From: Deltaproteobacteria bacterium
GTDB lineage: Bacteria; Myxococcota_A; UBA796; SXON01
Direction: 5' to 3'
DNA length: 64,000 nucleotides
NCBI GenBank assembly: GCA_947445035.1
Contig: CANFCK010000022.1
Span: 16,231-80,230 of the forward strand
Shown here: positions 1 to 10,314 of the stretch, one piece after another
Layout: each line of letters opens with the position of its first letter
Position numbering within the stretch: the first letter of the stretch is position 1
Program-made: the position numbers and the translations under genes
The notes under the pieces: generated by a model
Told to the model about the DNA's origin: nothing
The model's input: the letters and a program-made list of their open reading frames with translations, nothing else
The model's database searches: none

Positions 1-2
1 TG

Positions 3-767
3 AGAGAGGCGGCGCGCATCTCTTGCGACGCGCACATCCGGGCGATGGCAACCGGGCGCCCTGGCGTCGCCGAGTACGAAGTCGAGGCCGTGGTCGATGG
101 CCACTTCCGGCGCCAGGGCGGCAACGGCCCCGGGTACACCACCATCGTGGGCGGTGGAAAGAATGCCTGTATCCTACACTATGTCACAAACCGGGAGCGG
201 CTGCGTGACGGCGACCTTTGCCTCGTCGATGCCGGGTGCGAGGTCAACTACTACACCGCGGACATCACGCGCACCTGGCCGGTGGGCGGGCGCTTCTCGG
301 GCGCGCAGCGGCAGCTCTACGAGGTGGTCCTCGCCGCACAGATCGACGCGATCGATGCCGCTCGCGTGGGCCGGCCCTACCGGGAGATGCACGACGTCGC
401 GGTGCGCCGACTGACCGAGGGCATGGTGCGCCTCGGCATCCTCCAGGGCGACGTGGCCGAGAACATCCACAACGAGAGCTTCAAGCGGTACTACATGCAC
501 GGGACCGGCCACTGGCTGGGCCTCGACGTGCACGACGCCGGTGTGTACTGGCACGGGTTCAAGAGCCGCACCCTCGAGGCCGGCATGGTTTTGACTGTCG
601 AGCCCGGGCTCTACATCCCGCCGGACGACACCCTCGCGCCCGAAGCGTTCCGCGGCATCGGGATTCGCATCGAAGACGACATCCACGTCACCGCCGATGG
701 TCCTGAAAACCTGACCGCAGCGTGCCCGAAGCACGTGGGCGACGTCGAGGCGGCCTGTCGGGCCTGA
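3..767 (+). CDS. Xaa-Pro aminopeptidase (M24 family), 5'-truncated by window start
   Basis: Frame open to the window edge (REAARISCDAHIRAMATGRPGVAEYEVEA); M24 motifs GxHWLGLDVHDAG, GMVLTVEPGLYIP, IRIEDDIHVT. Confidence 0.93.
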   Translation, partial: REAARISCDAHIRAMATGRPGVAEYEVEAVVDGHFRRQGGNGPGYTTIVGGGKNACILHYVTNRERLRDGDLCLVDAGCEVNYYTADITRTWPVGGRFSGAQRQLYEVVLAAQIDAIDAARVGRPYREMHDVAVRRLTEGMVRLGILQGDVAENIHNESFKRYYMHGTGHWLGLDVHDAGVYWHGFKSRTLEAGMVLTVEPGLYIPPDDTLAPEAFRGIGIRIEDDIHVTADGPENLTAACPKHVGDVEAACRA

Positions 768-785
768 CCCTGCTATCCTACCGGG

Positions 786-2351
786 ATGCACCTGTTCCTT
801 TTGCTGTTGGCGTGCAAACCGGTCTCCTCAGTCGGGCTGGACTCTGGCGCTGACGCGCCGGTCGACCCAGCCGATACCGCGGCCGAGAACCTCCCTGGGG
901 ACAGTGACCCCGCCACCGTCGAGTTCGGCTGCGCTCCCCAGGCCAAGGACCAGGACGTCGATGAGCGCGACGCGGTCGTGCTTGCCTTCCATTGCACGGG
1001 CAGCACCCCTGCCGATTCCTGGGAGCTGGTGTCTGGACCACCCGCCGCGCTCTTCGATGAGGCCACGGGCGAGCTGACGTGGCAGACGGACCTCGCTTCG
1101 GGGGGAGAGTGGCCGGTCGTCGTCCACGCGCTGCACGGGACGGACCGTGAAGAGGGGAAGGCCACGATCTGGGTGGTCGACGCCTGGGATGCGCGCGGCA
1201 ACGAGGAGATCAATCCCACCACGTACACCATGGAGCATGGGATCCCGGTCATCCATCTGGAGGGCGTCGACGCGCTGGAGCAGTGGTCCATGCAGCCCGT
1301 TGATGTCACCTACAAGGGGCACCGCTTCGTCGGCACCGCGGGCCAGATCCGCGGCGCGGCATCCAGCTACTACCCCAAGAAGTCCTATCGCATCGACTTT
1401 GCGCCAGACGACGAGTTCGAGGACGAAGACGAGGGCTTTCCCAACCGCCGCAGCATCGTCCTGACCACGCTCTTCGACGACAACGCGTACTTTCGACAGC
1501 TGATGGTCTTCGACATCTGGAACCTGCTGGGCGAGCCCCGTCCCGTCGTGACCAGCTTCGTCGTCGTCTTCTTGGACCGGGAGTACCAGGGGCTCTACCT
1601 CATCGGTGATCACATCGATGGCGAGTGGTTCGAAGACCAGGGTTACCCCGAGGACGGCAACCTCTACAAATCCGTCGATCACTCCGCCAACTTCTACGAG
1701 ACCCACGGCGGGAATGCGAAGTCCAGCTGGCACTCCGGCTACGAAAAGAAGGACGGGCTGCCCGAAGAGGACTTCTCGGACCTGGACGAGCTGGTGGAGT
1801 TCGTCGCGACGGCCTCCGACGCCGAGTTCGACGCTGGAATCGCCGATCGTGTGGACCTGGAGGACGTGTACGATTGGTGGGCGTTGGTGATCTTCACCGA
1901 GGCCGACGACTCCGGCGGGAAGAACTGCTACCTCTACAACGACCCCGCAGCGCCACTTTTCCGCTTTGAACCTTGGGACTACAACCACTCGCTGGGCCAA
2001 ACCTGGCAGACCGAGCGCGAGTCGGCGCGATACGACTACGACTTCTCAGGGAACAACGGGCTGTTCGCGCGGCTGATGGCGTCCGAGACCTACGGGCCGG
2101 AGATCAGCGAGCGCTTCCGCACCGCTCGCGAGACGGTGCTCACCAACGACCAGATGCAGGCCCTCATCGACACCTACATCGAGCGGATCGACGAGAGCGC
2201 TCGTCGTGACTGGGACAAGTGGGAGGCCGAGTATCGCGCTTACGCCGGCTGGAACTGGCGCATGGACTGGACCAGCTACGACGAAGAAGTGGAGTACGTA
2301 CGCGATTGGGTTCAGGTCCGGGTCGACTTCATCGACCAGTGGGATCCGTAG
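786..2351 (+). CDS. CotH kinase family lipoprotein
   Basis: Lipobox LLLAC near N-terminus; CotH-like YKGHRFVGTAGQIRGAASSYYPKKSYRIDF, EYQGLYLIGDHID, FRFEPWDYNHSLG. Confidence 0.88.
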   Translation: MHLFLLLLACKPVSSVGLDSGADAPVDPADTAAENLPGDSDPATVEFGCAPQAKDQDVDERDAVVLAFHCTGSTPADSWELVSGPPAALFDEATGELTWQTDLASGGEWPVVVHALHGTDREEGKATIWVVDAWDARGNEEINPTTYTMEHGIPVIHLEGVDALEQWSMQPVDVTYKGHRFVGTAGQIRGAASSYYPKKSYRIDFAPDDEFEDEDEGFPNRRSIVLTTLFDDNAYFRQLMVFDIWNLLGEPRPVVTSFVVVFLDREYQGLYLIGDHIDGEWFEDQGYPEDGNLYKSVDHSANFYETHGGNAKSSWHSGYEKKDGLPEEDFSDLDELVEFVATASDAEFDAGIADRVDLEDVYDWWALVIFTEADDSGGKNCYLYNDPAAPLFRFEPWDYNHSLGQTWQTERESARYDYDFSGNNGLFARLMASETYGPEISERFRTARETVLTNDQMQALIDTYIERIDESARRDWDKWEAEYRAYAGWNWRMDWTSYDEEVEYVRDWVQVRVDFIDQWDP

Positions 2352-2982
2352 CGGCGCGTCGCAACCACCGGACGACCTCGCTGGGATGGCTCAGGTGCGG
2401 ACGGTGTCCCCCGGGAAGAATGTTGGGTAGGTGGCCTGCCGCGAGGACACTGGCGTGGTCCCAGGTGACGAAGGGGTCAGTAGCCCCCCACAACCAGGAC
2501 GCGGTCACGGAAGGACGGGGTGGCAGCGCCCACCCACCGATGGCGCGCAACCTCGCTGCGAGAACGCTCTGGGCTGGCTCGTAGACGCGAAGCCGCAGCT
2601 CGATGTCCGCGCCGTCCGTCGCGAGTGAGTCCCGGATGCGGCCCCGGCACCATCGGCGGTACAGCTCTGCAGGAAGCAAGGGGAGCCATCGTCCGACGTG
2701 ACGGCAACGCCTCACCGCCGGCGTTGGGTACGGGAGCGTCCCGATCGTGGTGAGCGAGCGGAGCCGGTTCGCGGGGAGCGCCCACGCGACGAGACCGCCG
2801 AAGCTGACCCCGAGGACGTCGTGGGCCCCTGGAGGCAAAAGGTCCTCGACCAGGGCAGCGATCTCGGGGAGGGTGTCCGCGGTGGAGTCGGGCAGGTCGA
2901 GCGCGAGGTGCTCGCCCAAAAGCGGTCGAAGGCGCTCGAACTCGGCGAGCCCAGCCTGGATGCCGGGAAGGAGCACCAACAT
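2329..2982 (-). CDS. alpha/beta hydrolase
   Basis: MLVLLPGIQAG start, nucleophile elbow GVSFGG, C-terminal GGHRPHLSHPSEV; stop of upstream gene overlaps its ATG. Confidence 0.82.
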   Translation of the reverse strand: MLVLLPGIQAGLAEFERLRPLLGEHLALDLPDSTADTLPEIAALVEDLLPPGAHDVLGVSFGGLVAWALPANRLRSLTTIGTLPYPTPAVRRCRHVGRWLPLLPAELYRRWCRGRIRDSLATDGADIELRLRVYEPAQSVLAARLRAIGGWALPPRPSVTASWLWGATDPFVTWDHASVLAAGHLPNILPGGHRPHLSHPSEVVRWLRRAATDPTGR

Positions 2983-3914
2983 CAGCGCATCGGGAGCGAG
3001 ACGACACGCCCAGCGCCCGCCGCCGGTCCGGGCGCCCCGATGTAGAGCCGGCTCCCGTCGATGGTGAGGGCGCTGCCGAGTTCGTCGAAGGGTTCGCCTG
3101 ACTGGAGAAGCTCCGGCTCCCCCAGCCCCACCAGCCGAAAAACTGCGCCCTCGTGCAGCGTCCCGGCCGCGGGCGCACCGACGTACAGCTCGCCGGGGGT
3201 GCTGCCGCAGGCGAGTGCGGCGCCAAAGCGGCCGGTCCCTGGGCCGTACGCCCGCCCGTCCACCAGGATCACGCCCCGCCCGGGCGCGCCGACCACCACC
3301 TCGCTGACGCCGTCGCGATCGGTGTCGCAGTGAAGCAACGCGAAGCCAGCTTCGTCGCCCCGCGTGGTCCGCGGGCTCGGCGTGGCGTCCCGCCACGTGC
3401 TGGTCTCGCCGAACGCGGCGCCCGCCACGACGACGGCCTGGTCTTCCAGCAGGGCGTGCGGGCGCCTGCCGAGCTCCCCGCGCGTCCCGTCGGCCGCCAG
3501 CCACCCCGTCGACGTAGACGCGACCCACCCGCCGGGGCCAGCGGCCAAAAGCCCCCCGATCCCCGCCTCCTCCGCCACCACCACGCCGTCCGCCCACACC
3601 CGCCCGGGAACCGGCTCCCCCACCACCAGGACCCCGCCGCTCATCGCAAGCCCGGCGCCGAAAAAGCTTCCTGGCGCTCCCGCCGAAACTTCGACGGGGC
3701 CGGCATCGTCGAGCCGGTACACCCCGCCCGCGAAGGGCGCCGCGGCGTAGACGACCGAGTGATTCGCGGCCAACCGCGCCCCGAAGCCGCCGTCGAGGAC
3801 GGTCCCGGCCCATTCGGTTGTCGGACGGGCCTCCGCCTCCGCCACGCTGTCCACCCCCGGCGCGGCGCCGTCGCATGCGACGAAGAGCAGGAACGGCGAC
3901 AACCGGAACAGCAT
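2982..3914 (-). CDS. FG-GAP/integrin-alpha-like repeat lipoprotein
   Basis: Lipobox LLFVAC; repeated FGAxLA...VVGAPG, LYVGAPAAGT, LYIGAPG motifs. Confidence 0.75.
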   Translation of the reverse strand: MLFRLSPFLLFVACDGAAPGVDSVAEAEARPTTEWAGTVLDGGFGARLAANHSVVYAAAPFAGGVYRLDDAGPVEVSAGAPGSFFGAGLAMSGGVLVVGEPVPGRVWADGVVVAEEAGIGGLLAAGPGGWVASTSTGWLAADGTRGELGRRPHALLEDQAVVVAGAAFGETSTWRDATPSPRTTRGDEAGFALLHCDTDRDGVSEVVVGAPGRGVILVDGRAYGPGTGRFGAALACGSTPGELYVGAPAAGTLHEGAVFRLVGLGEPELLQSGEPFDELGSALTIDGSRLYIGAPGPAAGAGRVVSLPMR

Positions 3915-3965
3915 TCCCGAAACGTAGCCGGCGCCGCGTCCGACGGCGGGCTAAGCCGCACCTCC

Positions 3966-4376
3966 ATGGCCACTGTACGTCGTCAGATCATCATCGATGC
4001 GAGCACGCGCACCATCTGGGCCGCGCTCACCACGCCCGACGGGCTCAAGTCTTGGCTGGCGGACGAGGCCACCGTGAACCTTTCGGCGGCCGGGCGCATC
4101 GGCATCACCCTGGAAGGGGATGACGGCCCGATCACCGAGTCCGGCCGCTTCCACACCGTGCGGCCCACCTCGAAGCTGGAAATCCACTTCGAAAAGCACA
4201 GCCCCGGCCCGTGGAAGGACACCGCACTGGAGTACACCATCGCCCGGGAAGGCAAACAGTCGGTGGTCAGCCTGGTGCACAGCGGCGCCAGCCTCGACGA
4301 CCCAGCGGTTTTCAAGGAAGTGGACGACAGCTGGCGGCGGGCGCTCGTCGCGTTGCGGGATGGCTTAGAGGGGTAG
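3966..4376 (+). CDS. SRPBCC/AHSA1-like domain protein
   Basis: MATVRRQIIIDASTRTIWAALTTPDGLKSWLADEATV...ITLEGDDG pattern typical of SRPBCC (START-like) domains. Confidence 0.8.
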   Translation: MATVRRQIIIDASTRTIWAALTTPDGLKSWLADEATVNLSAAGRIGITLEGDDGPITESGRFHTVRPTSKLEIHFEKHSPGPWKDTALEYTIAREGKQSVVSLVHSGASLDDPAVFKEVDDSWRRALVALRDGLEG

Positions 4377-4380
4377 GGGT

Positions 4381-5259
4381 TCAGCGTCGCCGACGACGGA
4401 TGAGCGCCGCACCGGCCAGCGCTGCAACCAAGCCGGCCGAGGCCGAGCCGGCGTCGCACCCGCAGTCCCCGGACGCCTGCACCTCGTCGCAGGCGAGGTC
4501 GGCGCCGGAGCAATCCTGGTCGATCTCGTCGCTGCAGATCTCGGCGGCGCTCGCGTTGATCTCGGCCGCGCTGTCGTCACAATCGGGCCCGCCGGCCTCC
4601 GAACCGGCGGCACCATCCCCGTCCAGATCGTCCAGATCCGCGCCATCGCAATCCTGGTCGACCCCATCGTAGCTGACCTCCACGCCGGTGGGTCCCACGC
4701 TTGCGTCGGCGTCATTGCAGTCCGGTCCCCCATACGCGGCGGCTACCGCCCCGTCCGCATCGCTGTCGGCGGGTTCGGAGTCGATGGTCATGTCGTAGTA
4801 GTAGTCTTCCAAGTCCGGCGGGTCGAAGGCATCAGGCGTCGCGTCGACCGCGACCCGGTAGGAGCCGACGACCTCACCAAACCAGGGATCGTCAGAGCTA
4901 TCGGAGTAGTAGTACACCCAGGAGCCGCCCACGTAGGCACCGACGGCGTACTGCTCGCCCGGCTGCAGCACCCAGGCGACCTCGCCGGAATCCGCGACGC
5001 CGTCGCCACCATCGGGAAGGCCCGACGCCGCGGCGGAGCCGAGGAGCGAATATTCCTCATCCACCAACTGGTACACCACGAGATCGACAGCGTCGGTACC
5101 GCGCTCGTCCGAAAGGGCGAAGCGAACGCGGGTGATCGCGACCACCTCATCGACCTCGACAGCGACCAACTTGAGCATGTCGCCTTCATTGTTGTCGGCG
5201 TCATTTCCCCCGATCTGGTCGGTTTCGGCGAGCGCGAGCGAAGCAATGAGGAGTACCAT
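4381..5259 (-). CDS. Secreted MopE-like (putative metal-binding motif) protein with MYXO-CTERM-like tail
   Basis: Signal peptide; GPDCNDADASVGPTGVEVSYDGVDQDCDG and GPDCDDSAAEIN...DQDCSG; C-terminus CGCDAGSASAGLVAALAGAALIRRRRR. Confidence 0.82.
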   Translation of the reverse strand: MVLLIASLALAETDQIGGNDADNNEGDMLKLVAVEVDEVVAITRVRFALSDERGTDAVDLVVYQLVDEEYSLLGSAAASGLPDGGDGVADSGEVAWVLQPGEQYAVGAYVGGSWVYYYSDSSDDPWFGEVVGSYRVAVDATPDAFDPPDLEDYYYDMTIDSEPADSDADGAVAAAYGGPDCNDADASVGPTGVEVSYDGVDQDCDGADLDDLDGDGAAGSEAGGPDCDDSAAEINASAAEICSDEIDQDCSGADLACDEVQASGDCGCDAGSASAGLVAALAGAALIRRRRR

Positions 5260-5274
5260 GCGGCGCTGGTATCC

Positions 5275-6687
5275 TCACCGCAGGTCCACCGCCACCGTCG
5301 CACCCGCCGTCGACAGATCACCGGACTCGCGACGCAGGTCCTCCCCCCCGCCGCCTGTCGGTGGGACATCGACATAAAGCCCCACCCGCACGGTCCCGGG
5401 CTTGCGGCTGACTTGCACCGTCACGCGCGCCTCGCCGTCACGCGCTTCCCCCGGTGCGATGGGCGCGCTGCCCAACGCAACCGCGCCCGGCGTCGCGGCA
5501 TCACGCACGTCGAGCACCATCGGCGCCGCGATGATGGGCAGGTTCACCTCGAAAACCAGGGCCTCCGGACGCAGTGCCGCCGCTTCCACGATGCTGCCGT
5601 GGCCCTCGAAGCGGTCGGTGATCGCGGGCGGCGCGCCGTCCGGAGTCCGCACGCGCAGCGGCGCCGCGGGCCAGCCCACCCCAGAAAGCGTGCTGGCGAC
5701 GGCTTCGTAGAGCCACCGGTGCCCCTCCGCAGTCGGGTGCATCAGGTCCAGAAAGAGCGCGTCCGCGCTCTCCCCAGTCGCGCGGAACGCGGCGGGGCCG
5801 TCGACCAGAGGGGCGCCGCACCGGTCCGCGGCAGAGCGCATCACGTCGCGGTAGGGACCCCACGCCGGCTCGGCCGCCTCCGCCGCGATGTCTTCGCGAT
5901 TGGGCAAAAGCACGAAGACGACACCGCTACCGCGTGCCGCCATGATTGAGCAGAAGGTCTCGAGGTTCCGCGCGTAGTCTGCGATCGCGACACGCCGGTC
6001 GCCGGATCGGGGATCATCGCCACCAACCTGCCACCCAACGGTACGGGCGCGGTCCGACGTGCCCTTGATCCGAAGCCGATAGTCCAGCCCTCGAAACAGC
6101 GCCGATGCGCCGAGCGATTGACGAACCGTGGCCGCGGGCGTTTCGCTCCAGCCGACGTACGACGCCAAGAGATCCACGTCCGAGAAGCTGTCGAAGTTGT
6201 TGTCCGACCAGAGGGTGCCGACGAGTAGCAGGTCCGGGTCCAAGGCCAGACCGCGGCCGCGCAACAGGTTGAGCGCCTGGAAGCTCGAATAGCCGGGCAC
6301 GCCGCCGTTGATGACGTCGGCGTCGACGCTCCTCTCCAACCGCGCGGTGAAAACATCCTCGTCGTCATTGCCGAAGCCGTAGACGCTGCTGTCGCCCAGT
6401 GCGAGGACCCGCGGCCGAGTTTTGGCTCCACGCTCCCGGTCGCGAAAACCGAGCCCGTTGACGTGGACATGTCCGCCGCGTTCGACGTGATCCCCAGGAA
6501 TGAGCTCCCACAACAGCCACGGGTTCCCGTTCATGAGCGTGTCCCCGCCGGACTGCGCCGCCGGCACCTCCCCGACCGAGGGTGGCGGAAAGGTCCGAAA
6601 CCACGATTCGCCTGCCACTAGCACCGCCCCGCCGACGGTGAGTCCAGCCAGCGCGCGGCGAGCCCGGGCGCCCGCCCTCCCGTTCAC
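5275..6687 (-). CDS. SGNH/GDSL-type hydrolase family protein
   Basis: VLALGDSSVYGFGNDDEDVFTARLERSV block I; DLMHPTAEGHRWLYEAV block V; N-terminal TM/signal segment. Confidence 0.8.
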   Translation of the reverse strand: MNGRAGARARRALAGLTVGGAVLVAGESWFRTFPPPSVGEVPAAQSGGDTLMNGNPWLLWELIPGDHVERGGHVHVNGLGFRDRERGAKTRPRVLALGDSSVYGFGNDDEDVFTARLERSVDADVINGGVPGYSSFQALNLLRGRGLALDPDLLLVGTLWSDNNFDSFSDVDLLASYVGWSETPAATVRQSLGASALFRGLDYRLRIKGTSDRARTVGWQVGGDDPRSGDRRVAIADYARNLETFCSIMAARGSGVVFVLLPNREDIAAEAAEPAWGPYRDVMRSAADRCGAPLVDGPAAFRATGESADALFLDLMHPTAEGHRWLYEAVASTLSGVGWPAAPLRVRTPDGAPPAITDRFEGHGSIVEAAALRPEALVFEVNLPIIAAPMVLDVRDAATPGAVALGSAPIAPGEARDGEARVTVQVSRKPGTVRVGLYVDVPPTGGGGEDLRRESGDLSTAGATVAVDLR

Positions 6688-7853
6688 TCCTTGGTCCGCA
6701 CGACGCGCAGCTCGCCGCCGAGGAGCAGCGTGTGGGCGAGGCCAGACACCTGCGTTGCGGTGGCCTTGAGCCCGACGACGCCGAGACTTTCTTTGTGGGC
6801 GGCCGGGAGCGTACGATCAAGGTTGGTGGCGATCGCTTCGAGAATTTTCGCCTGGAAGAGCGCGGCGAGCGGATCCGCGAGGCCGGCGCCAGGGGAGGAC
6901 GCGACCTGCTTCACGAGCCGCTCGTCGGTGCGCAGGCGCAGCTTCCCGTTCTCGATTGCGAGGGTGCCCTGCACGTCGTAGTCTCGCCACCAGCCCTTTC
7001 CTTCGAGGCGCCAGATCCGGAGATCGAGGCCGAACCGATCGCCCTCGACCGTGACCGCGCGGGGATCGACGGCGATGTTCATCTCGTGAAGCCCAGACGC
7101 GTACGCCTCCCGCCGCAACAAGCCTGCCAGCGCAGTCTCGGAGATACCAACGATGATGCCCTCGCGACCAGGGTCAGGCACGACGGCAGGGAGCGCCCCG
7201 GGCACGTCGGTCAGCACTTCGATGCGGATGGCGTCTTTTCCATTCTTGATGCGGACCAGGCGGATCGGCAGCCCACTTTCGGCCAGATCGACCAAGGGCA
7301 CCGGTGGCAGCGCCTCGCCGATCGCCGCCCGAACGTAGTCTTGAAGCAGGGCTGACGGATCGACACGCAAGGCACCGAAGTCGGCGCCAGCGATGACAAC
7401 TTTGCCGACGCGGAACGGTCGCGCGACCACCTTGGTGCCGTTCTCGACAAGAATCTGCAGCTGCCCGCCCACCTCGACATGCACCGGAAAGCTGCCCCCC
7501 AGCACGCCAAGGGACCACTTGACGTCACCGCGCAGGTCCAGGTCAAAATGCAGGCAGCTGTCGCAGCCCTCGCCGGGCTTCAGCTCAGCCTTGGTCACCC
7601 GGAGCTTGGGTTTGAGTTGGGCGGCAGCACCGAGGGGCAGGCTCAGCTCCAGGAGCTTTGCTGAGCGCTCCAGGGCTTCGGTGCCGGCGGCATCGACAGC
7701 GTGGCCGAGCGCAGCCTCGCCAATGCCGATGACCAGGTCCGGCGCCCACTGGGTCGGCGCATCCGTGGCGATGATCGCGGCGCGGGCCTTTTCCTCCTCG
7801 TACAGGGGTCGCACATCCGGCACGCATCCCCACAGGCCGAGCAAGAGCAGCAT
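6684..7853 (-). CDS. Hypothetical lipoprotein
   Basis: MLLLLGLWGC lipobox; ORF track extends further upstream but real start is at 7853; stop overlaps start of next gene (ATGA). Confidence 0.7.
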   Translation of the reverse strand: MLLLLGLWGCVPDVRPLYEEEKARAAIIATDAPTQWAPDLVIGIGEAALGHAVDAAGTEALERSAKLLELSLPLGAAAQLKPKLRVTKAELKPGEGCDSCLHFDLDLRGDVKWSLGVLGGSFPVHVEVGGQLQILVENGTKVVARPFRVGKVVIAGADFGALRVDPSALLQDYVRAAIGEALPPVPLVDLAESGLPIRLVRIKNGKDAIRIEVLTDVPGALPAVVPDPGREGIIVGISETALAGLLRREAYASGLHEMNIAVDPRAVTVEGDRFGLDLRIWRLEGKGWWRDYDVQGTLAIENGKLRLRTDERLVKQVASSPGAGLADPLAALFQAKILEAIATNLDRTLPAAHKESLGVVGLKATATQVSGLAHTLLLGGELRVVRTKE

Positions 7854-7880
7854 AGGCTCAGCGTAACCTCCAGAGTGCCC

Positions 7881-9086
7881 ATGCCCGAGACCGAGGACCC
7901 GATCGCCGCGCTCGACGCAAAGGACATTCCTACCCGAGCCGCCGGCGCCCGCGACCTTTCGTTGGCCGGGGTGCCGGCCGCGATCCCCCGCCTGCTTGCG
8001 GCGGCGGTCAGCGACAAGTCGCCAGGCGTGCGCCTCGCGGCGGCGGCGGCCGTTGCCGACATCCTGAGCCGGCACCGCTTTTTGCCGCGAAGCGAGGGAA
8101 TCTCGCTGGAAAAGCGGCAAGAATGGTTCCGCCTGGTGGCCGGGCTCGACCCCATCCACAACACCGGGCTGTTCGCCGTTTGTGGCACCCTCGCGACGGC
8201 GGAAGGCTTCAACCGGGTCATGGTCGGCCTGCGAGATCCGCGCCAGGATGTTCGGGCGGGGGCCTGCGTCGGGCTGTGGCGTGCCGTCGCAAGCGCCGCC
8301 TACAATGGTGATGTCGCGACCGAGGCGAGGGTGGTCGCCACGCTCGCTGACGCCCGCATCCGCGTGGAGACCCGCGTCGAGATCGCGCGTATCTGCGCCG
8401 ACGTCGGCTATTTCTCGGCGCTCGATGCGGCGCGTCCCCTCGTCGAACAGTGTGTCCGTCAGAACCTGGCGTTGGCCGAGTCGTTGATTCAGCGGCTGGA
8501 AGCGCCCCCGTCGCCGCTCGGGCTCTGGGTCTGCACCGGGCTGGACGTCTCTGCGGTCGATCCCAAGGCATCCCGGTCCGATCTGCTCTGCGTGTTGGGC
8601 GTGTCCGACGCCGTGCTCGCCCCGGACTCCGGTGCGGTCGAGCGGCTCGTTCCCGCCGGTGCCTTCCGCGTCCTGCACGCGCGGGCGGCCGATCGCGAGG
8701 CGGTGGGCCTGGTCGTCCAGGTGGGGGAGCGCTCCTACTGGCCCGCGGGCAACGAGGAGTTGTGTACCTTCGGCGATCGCCTGTGCGCGGCCGGCCGGCA
8801 CGATCTGATCGATCTTTGCGAGGGCGCCTTCGGGGTCGGGGCCGCGGGGCTTCGGGTGCGCGGAGCGTCGTTGCTCGCCCGTGGGGACGCTGCGGGCGCG
8901 CTCCTGGCGTTGGAGGAAGCGATTGAGGGCAAGCGGGTGCCCGCCGACACGTGGTGGTTCTTGGCGGATGCGCTCAGCCGCGTGGGCAGGGCCGGAGACG
9001 CCAAGCCACATCTGGAACAATACGTCTCCAAAGCGGCAAAGCGCGCGCCATACGTCGAAGAGGCCAAGCGGAGGATTGCGCAGTGA
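7881..9086 (+). CDS. HEAT-repeat-like hypothetical protein
   Basis: Alpha-helical repeats (AAIPRLLAAAVSDKSPGVRLAAAAAVADIL; VMVGLRDPRQDVRAGACVGLWRAVA). Confidence 0.6.
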   Translation: MPETEDPIAALDAKDIPTRAAGARDLSLAGVPAAIPRLLAAAVSDKSPGVRLAAAAAVADILSRHRFLPRSEGISLEKRQEWFRLVAGLDPIHNTGLFAVCGTLATAEGFNRVMVGLRDPRQDVRAGACVGLWRAVASAAYNGDVATEARVVATLADARIRVETRVEIARICADVGYFSALDAARPLVEQCVRQNLALAESLIQRLEAPPSPLGLWVCTGLDVSAVDPKASRSDLLCVLGVSDAVLAPDSGAVERLVPAGAFRVLHARAADREAVGLVVQVGERSYWPAGNEELCTFGDRLCAAGRHDLIDLCEGAFGVGAAGLRVRGASLLARGDAAGALLALEEAIEGKRVPADTWWFLADALSRVGRAGDAKPHLEQYVSKAAKRAPYVEEAKRRIAQ

Positions 9087-9118
9087 TCGGGCTGCGGCAT
9101 CGCGACGGCGTGGGTGGG

Positions 9119-10126
9119 TCAATCCCGACGCGGCGGCGGTCCTGAGGGCAGGTCGTCCCACTTGATGACGCCGGGCTCGTAGATGGTCGCGGTGAACTGG
9201 CGATGCACGACCTTCTCCTCGCGCGCCGTCGGGTCTTCGGACTGGTGCCGCTCCACAAACGCGGTGCGAGCGGCGTCATCGTAGGGAGTGAGGGGAATGC
9301 CAAACGTGGTCGCCATCGACGCGCCGTCGACTGCGCTGGAGTGGGAGTACAGCACCGCCAACGCCCGCGCGTGGTTGCTCCAACGTCGGCCCAGCGGCCT
9401 GGCGACCGCAGCGAGCGCCCGCAGCCCTGAGGGGGGCAGCGGCCAATGCGCGGCGGGGAGGCCGTTGACTTGGCACATCCGAGAAAAGGCTTCCTGAATC
9501 GTCATGCTCTCTGGCCCACCCACCCGGACGGTGGCATTTTTGAGCGCCGGTAGCTCCAGACTGGCGAGCGCCATCAGCGCGAGGTCGCGGGTGTGGATCG
9601 GGCTCACCGACGTCCTTGGGCTCCCAGGCAGAAAGACATTCCCGTTGGTTTCGACCCGTCGAGCCAGGTCGGCGAAGTTTTGCACGAAAAGCCCGGGCCG
9701 GAGCACGGTGTAGGACAGTCCGCTCGACGCCAACGCCGTTTCAGCGGCACGCTTGCTGGATAGGGCAGGGACGTCATCGTCCGCCTCCACCGCCGCGCAG
9801 CTGATGTAGACCACGTGTTCGACACCCCGCGACCGTGCCGCGGCGAACAAGGTCGCGCTGCCGCCCGCGTTGACCGCTCGGTGGTCATTGCCGGTGCGTT
9901 CCACCCGAACCCCATGGGCGGCAATGACGTGCCGCACCCCGTTCATCGCCCGCTCAACGCTGGCCTGATCCCGAAGATCGCCGAAGAAGTAGGCGGCGCC
10001 CGTGTCGTTGAGCCAAAAGTACTCGCTGCCCTTCCGCACAAGGCAGCGCACGTCCAACCCGATGGAGCGCAGCACGCGCACCACTTGCGTGCCCAGTCTT
10101 CCCGTCGCGCCGGTCACGAGGATCAT
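9119..10126 (-). CDS. NAD(P)-binding SDR/NmrA-like family protein
   Basis: MILVTGATGRLGTQVVRVLRSIGLDVRCLVRKGS; VVYISCAAV; SGLSYTVLRPGLFVQN. Confidence 0.9.
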   Translation of the reverse strand: MILVTGATGRLGTQVVRVLRSIGLDVRCLVRKGSEYFWLNDTGAAYFFGDLRDQASVERAMNGVRHVIAAHGVRVERTGNDHRAVNAGGSATLFAAARSRGVEHVVYISCAAVEADDDVPALSSKRAAETALASSGLSYTVLRPGLFVQNFADLARRVETNGNVFLPGSPRTSVSPIHTRDLALMALASLELPALKNATVRVGGPESMTIQEAFSRMCQVNGLPAAHWPLPPSGLRALAAVARPLGRRWSNHARALAVLYSHSSAVDGASMATTFGIPLTPYDDAARTAFVERHQSEDPTAREEKVVHRQFTATIYEPGVIKWDDLPSGPPPRRD

Positions 10127-10225
10127 GGGTCGCCGGCTAACCCGCGGCGCAACCGTCAGCTTTCAGCCATCAGCCCTTGGCCCCTTGACCCCAGGCCCTC
10201 TTGGAAATAGTAGGCGCCGCGTCTT

Positions 10226-10302
10226 GGGGCTGTAGCTCAGCTTGGGAGAGCATCAGAATGGCATTCTGGGGGTCACCGGTTCGATCCCGGTCAGCTCCAC
10301 CA
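10226..10302 (+). tRNA. tRNA-Ala (anticodon GGC), CCA encoded
   Basis: Complete cloverleaf by hand: acceptor GGGGCTG/CAGCTCC, D stem GCTC/GAGC, anticodon loop ATGGCAT, T arm ACCGG-TTCGATC-CCGGT, ACCA 3' end. Confidence 0.96.
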
Positions 10303-10314
10303 CTTCGCACTATG

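Noticed and set aside
6684-9161. Full 825-aa minus-strand ORF as one gene
   Set aside because: Upstream portion is antisense to the HEAT-like gene; the lipoprotein start is at 7853.
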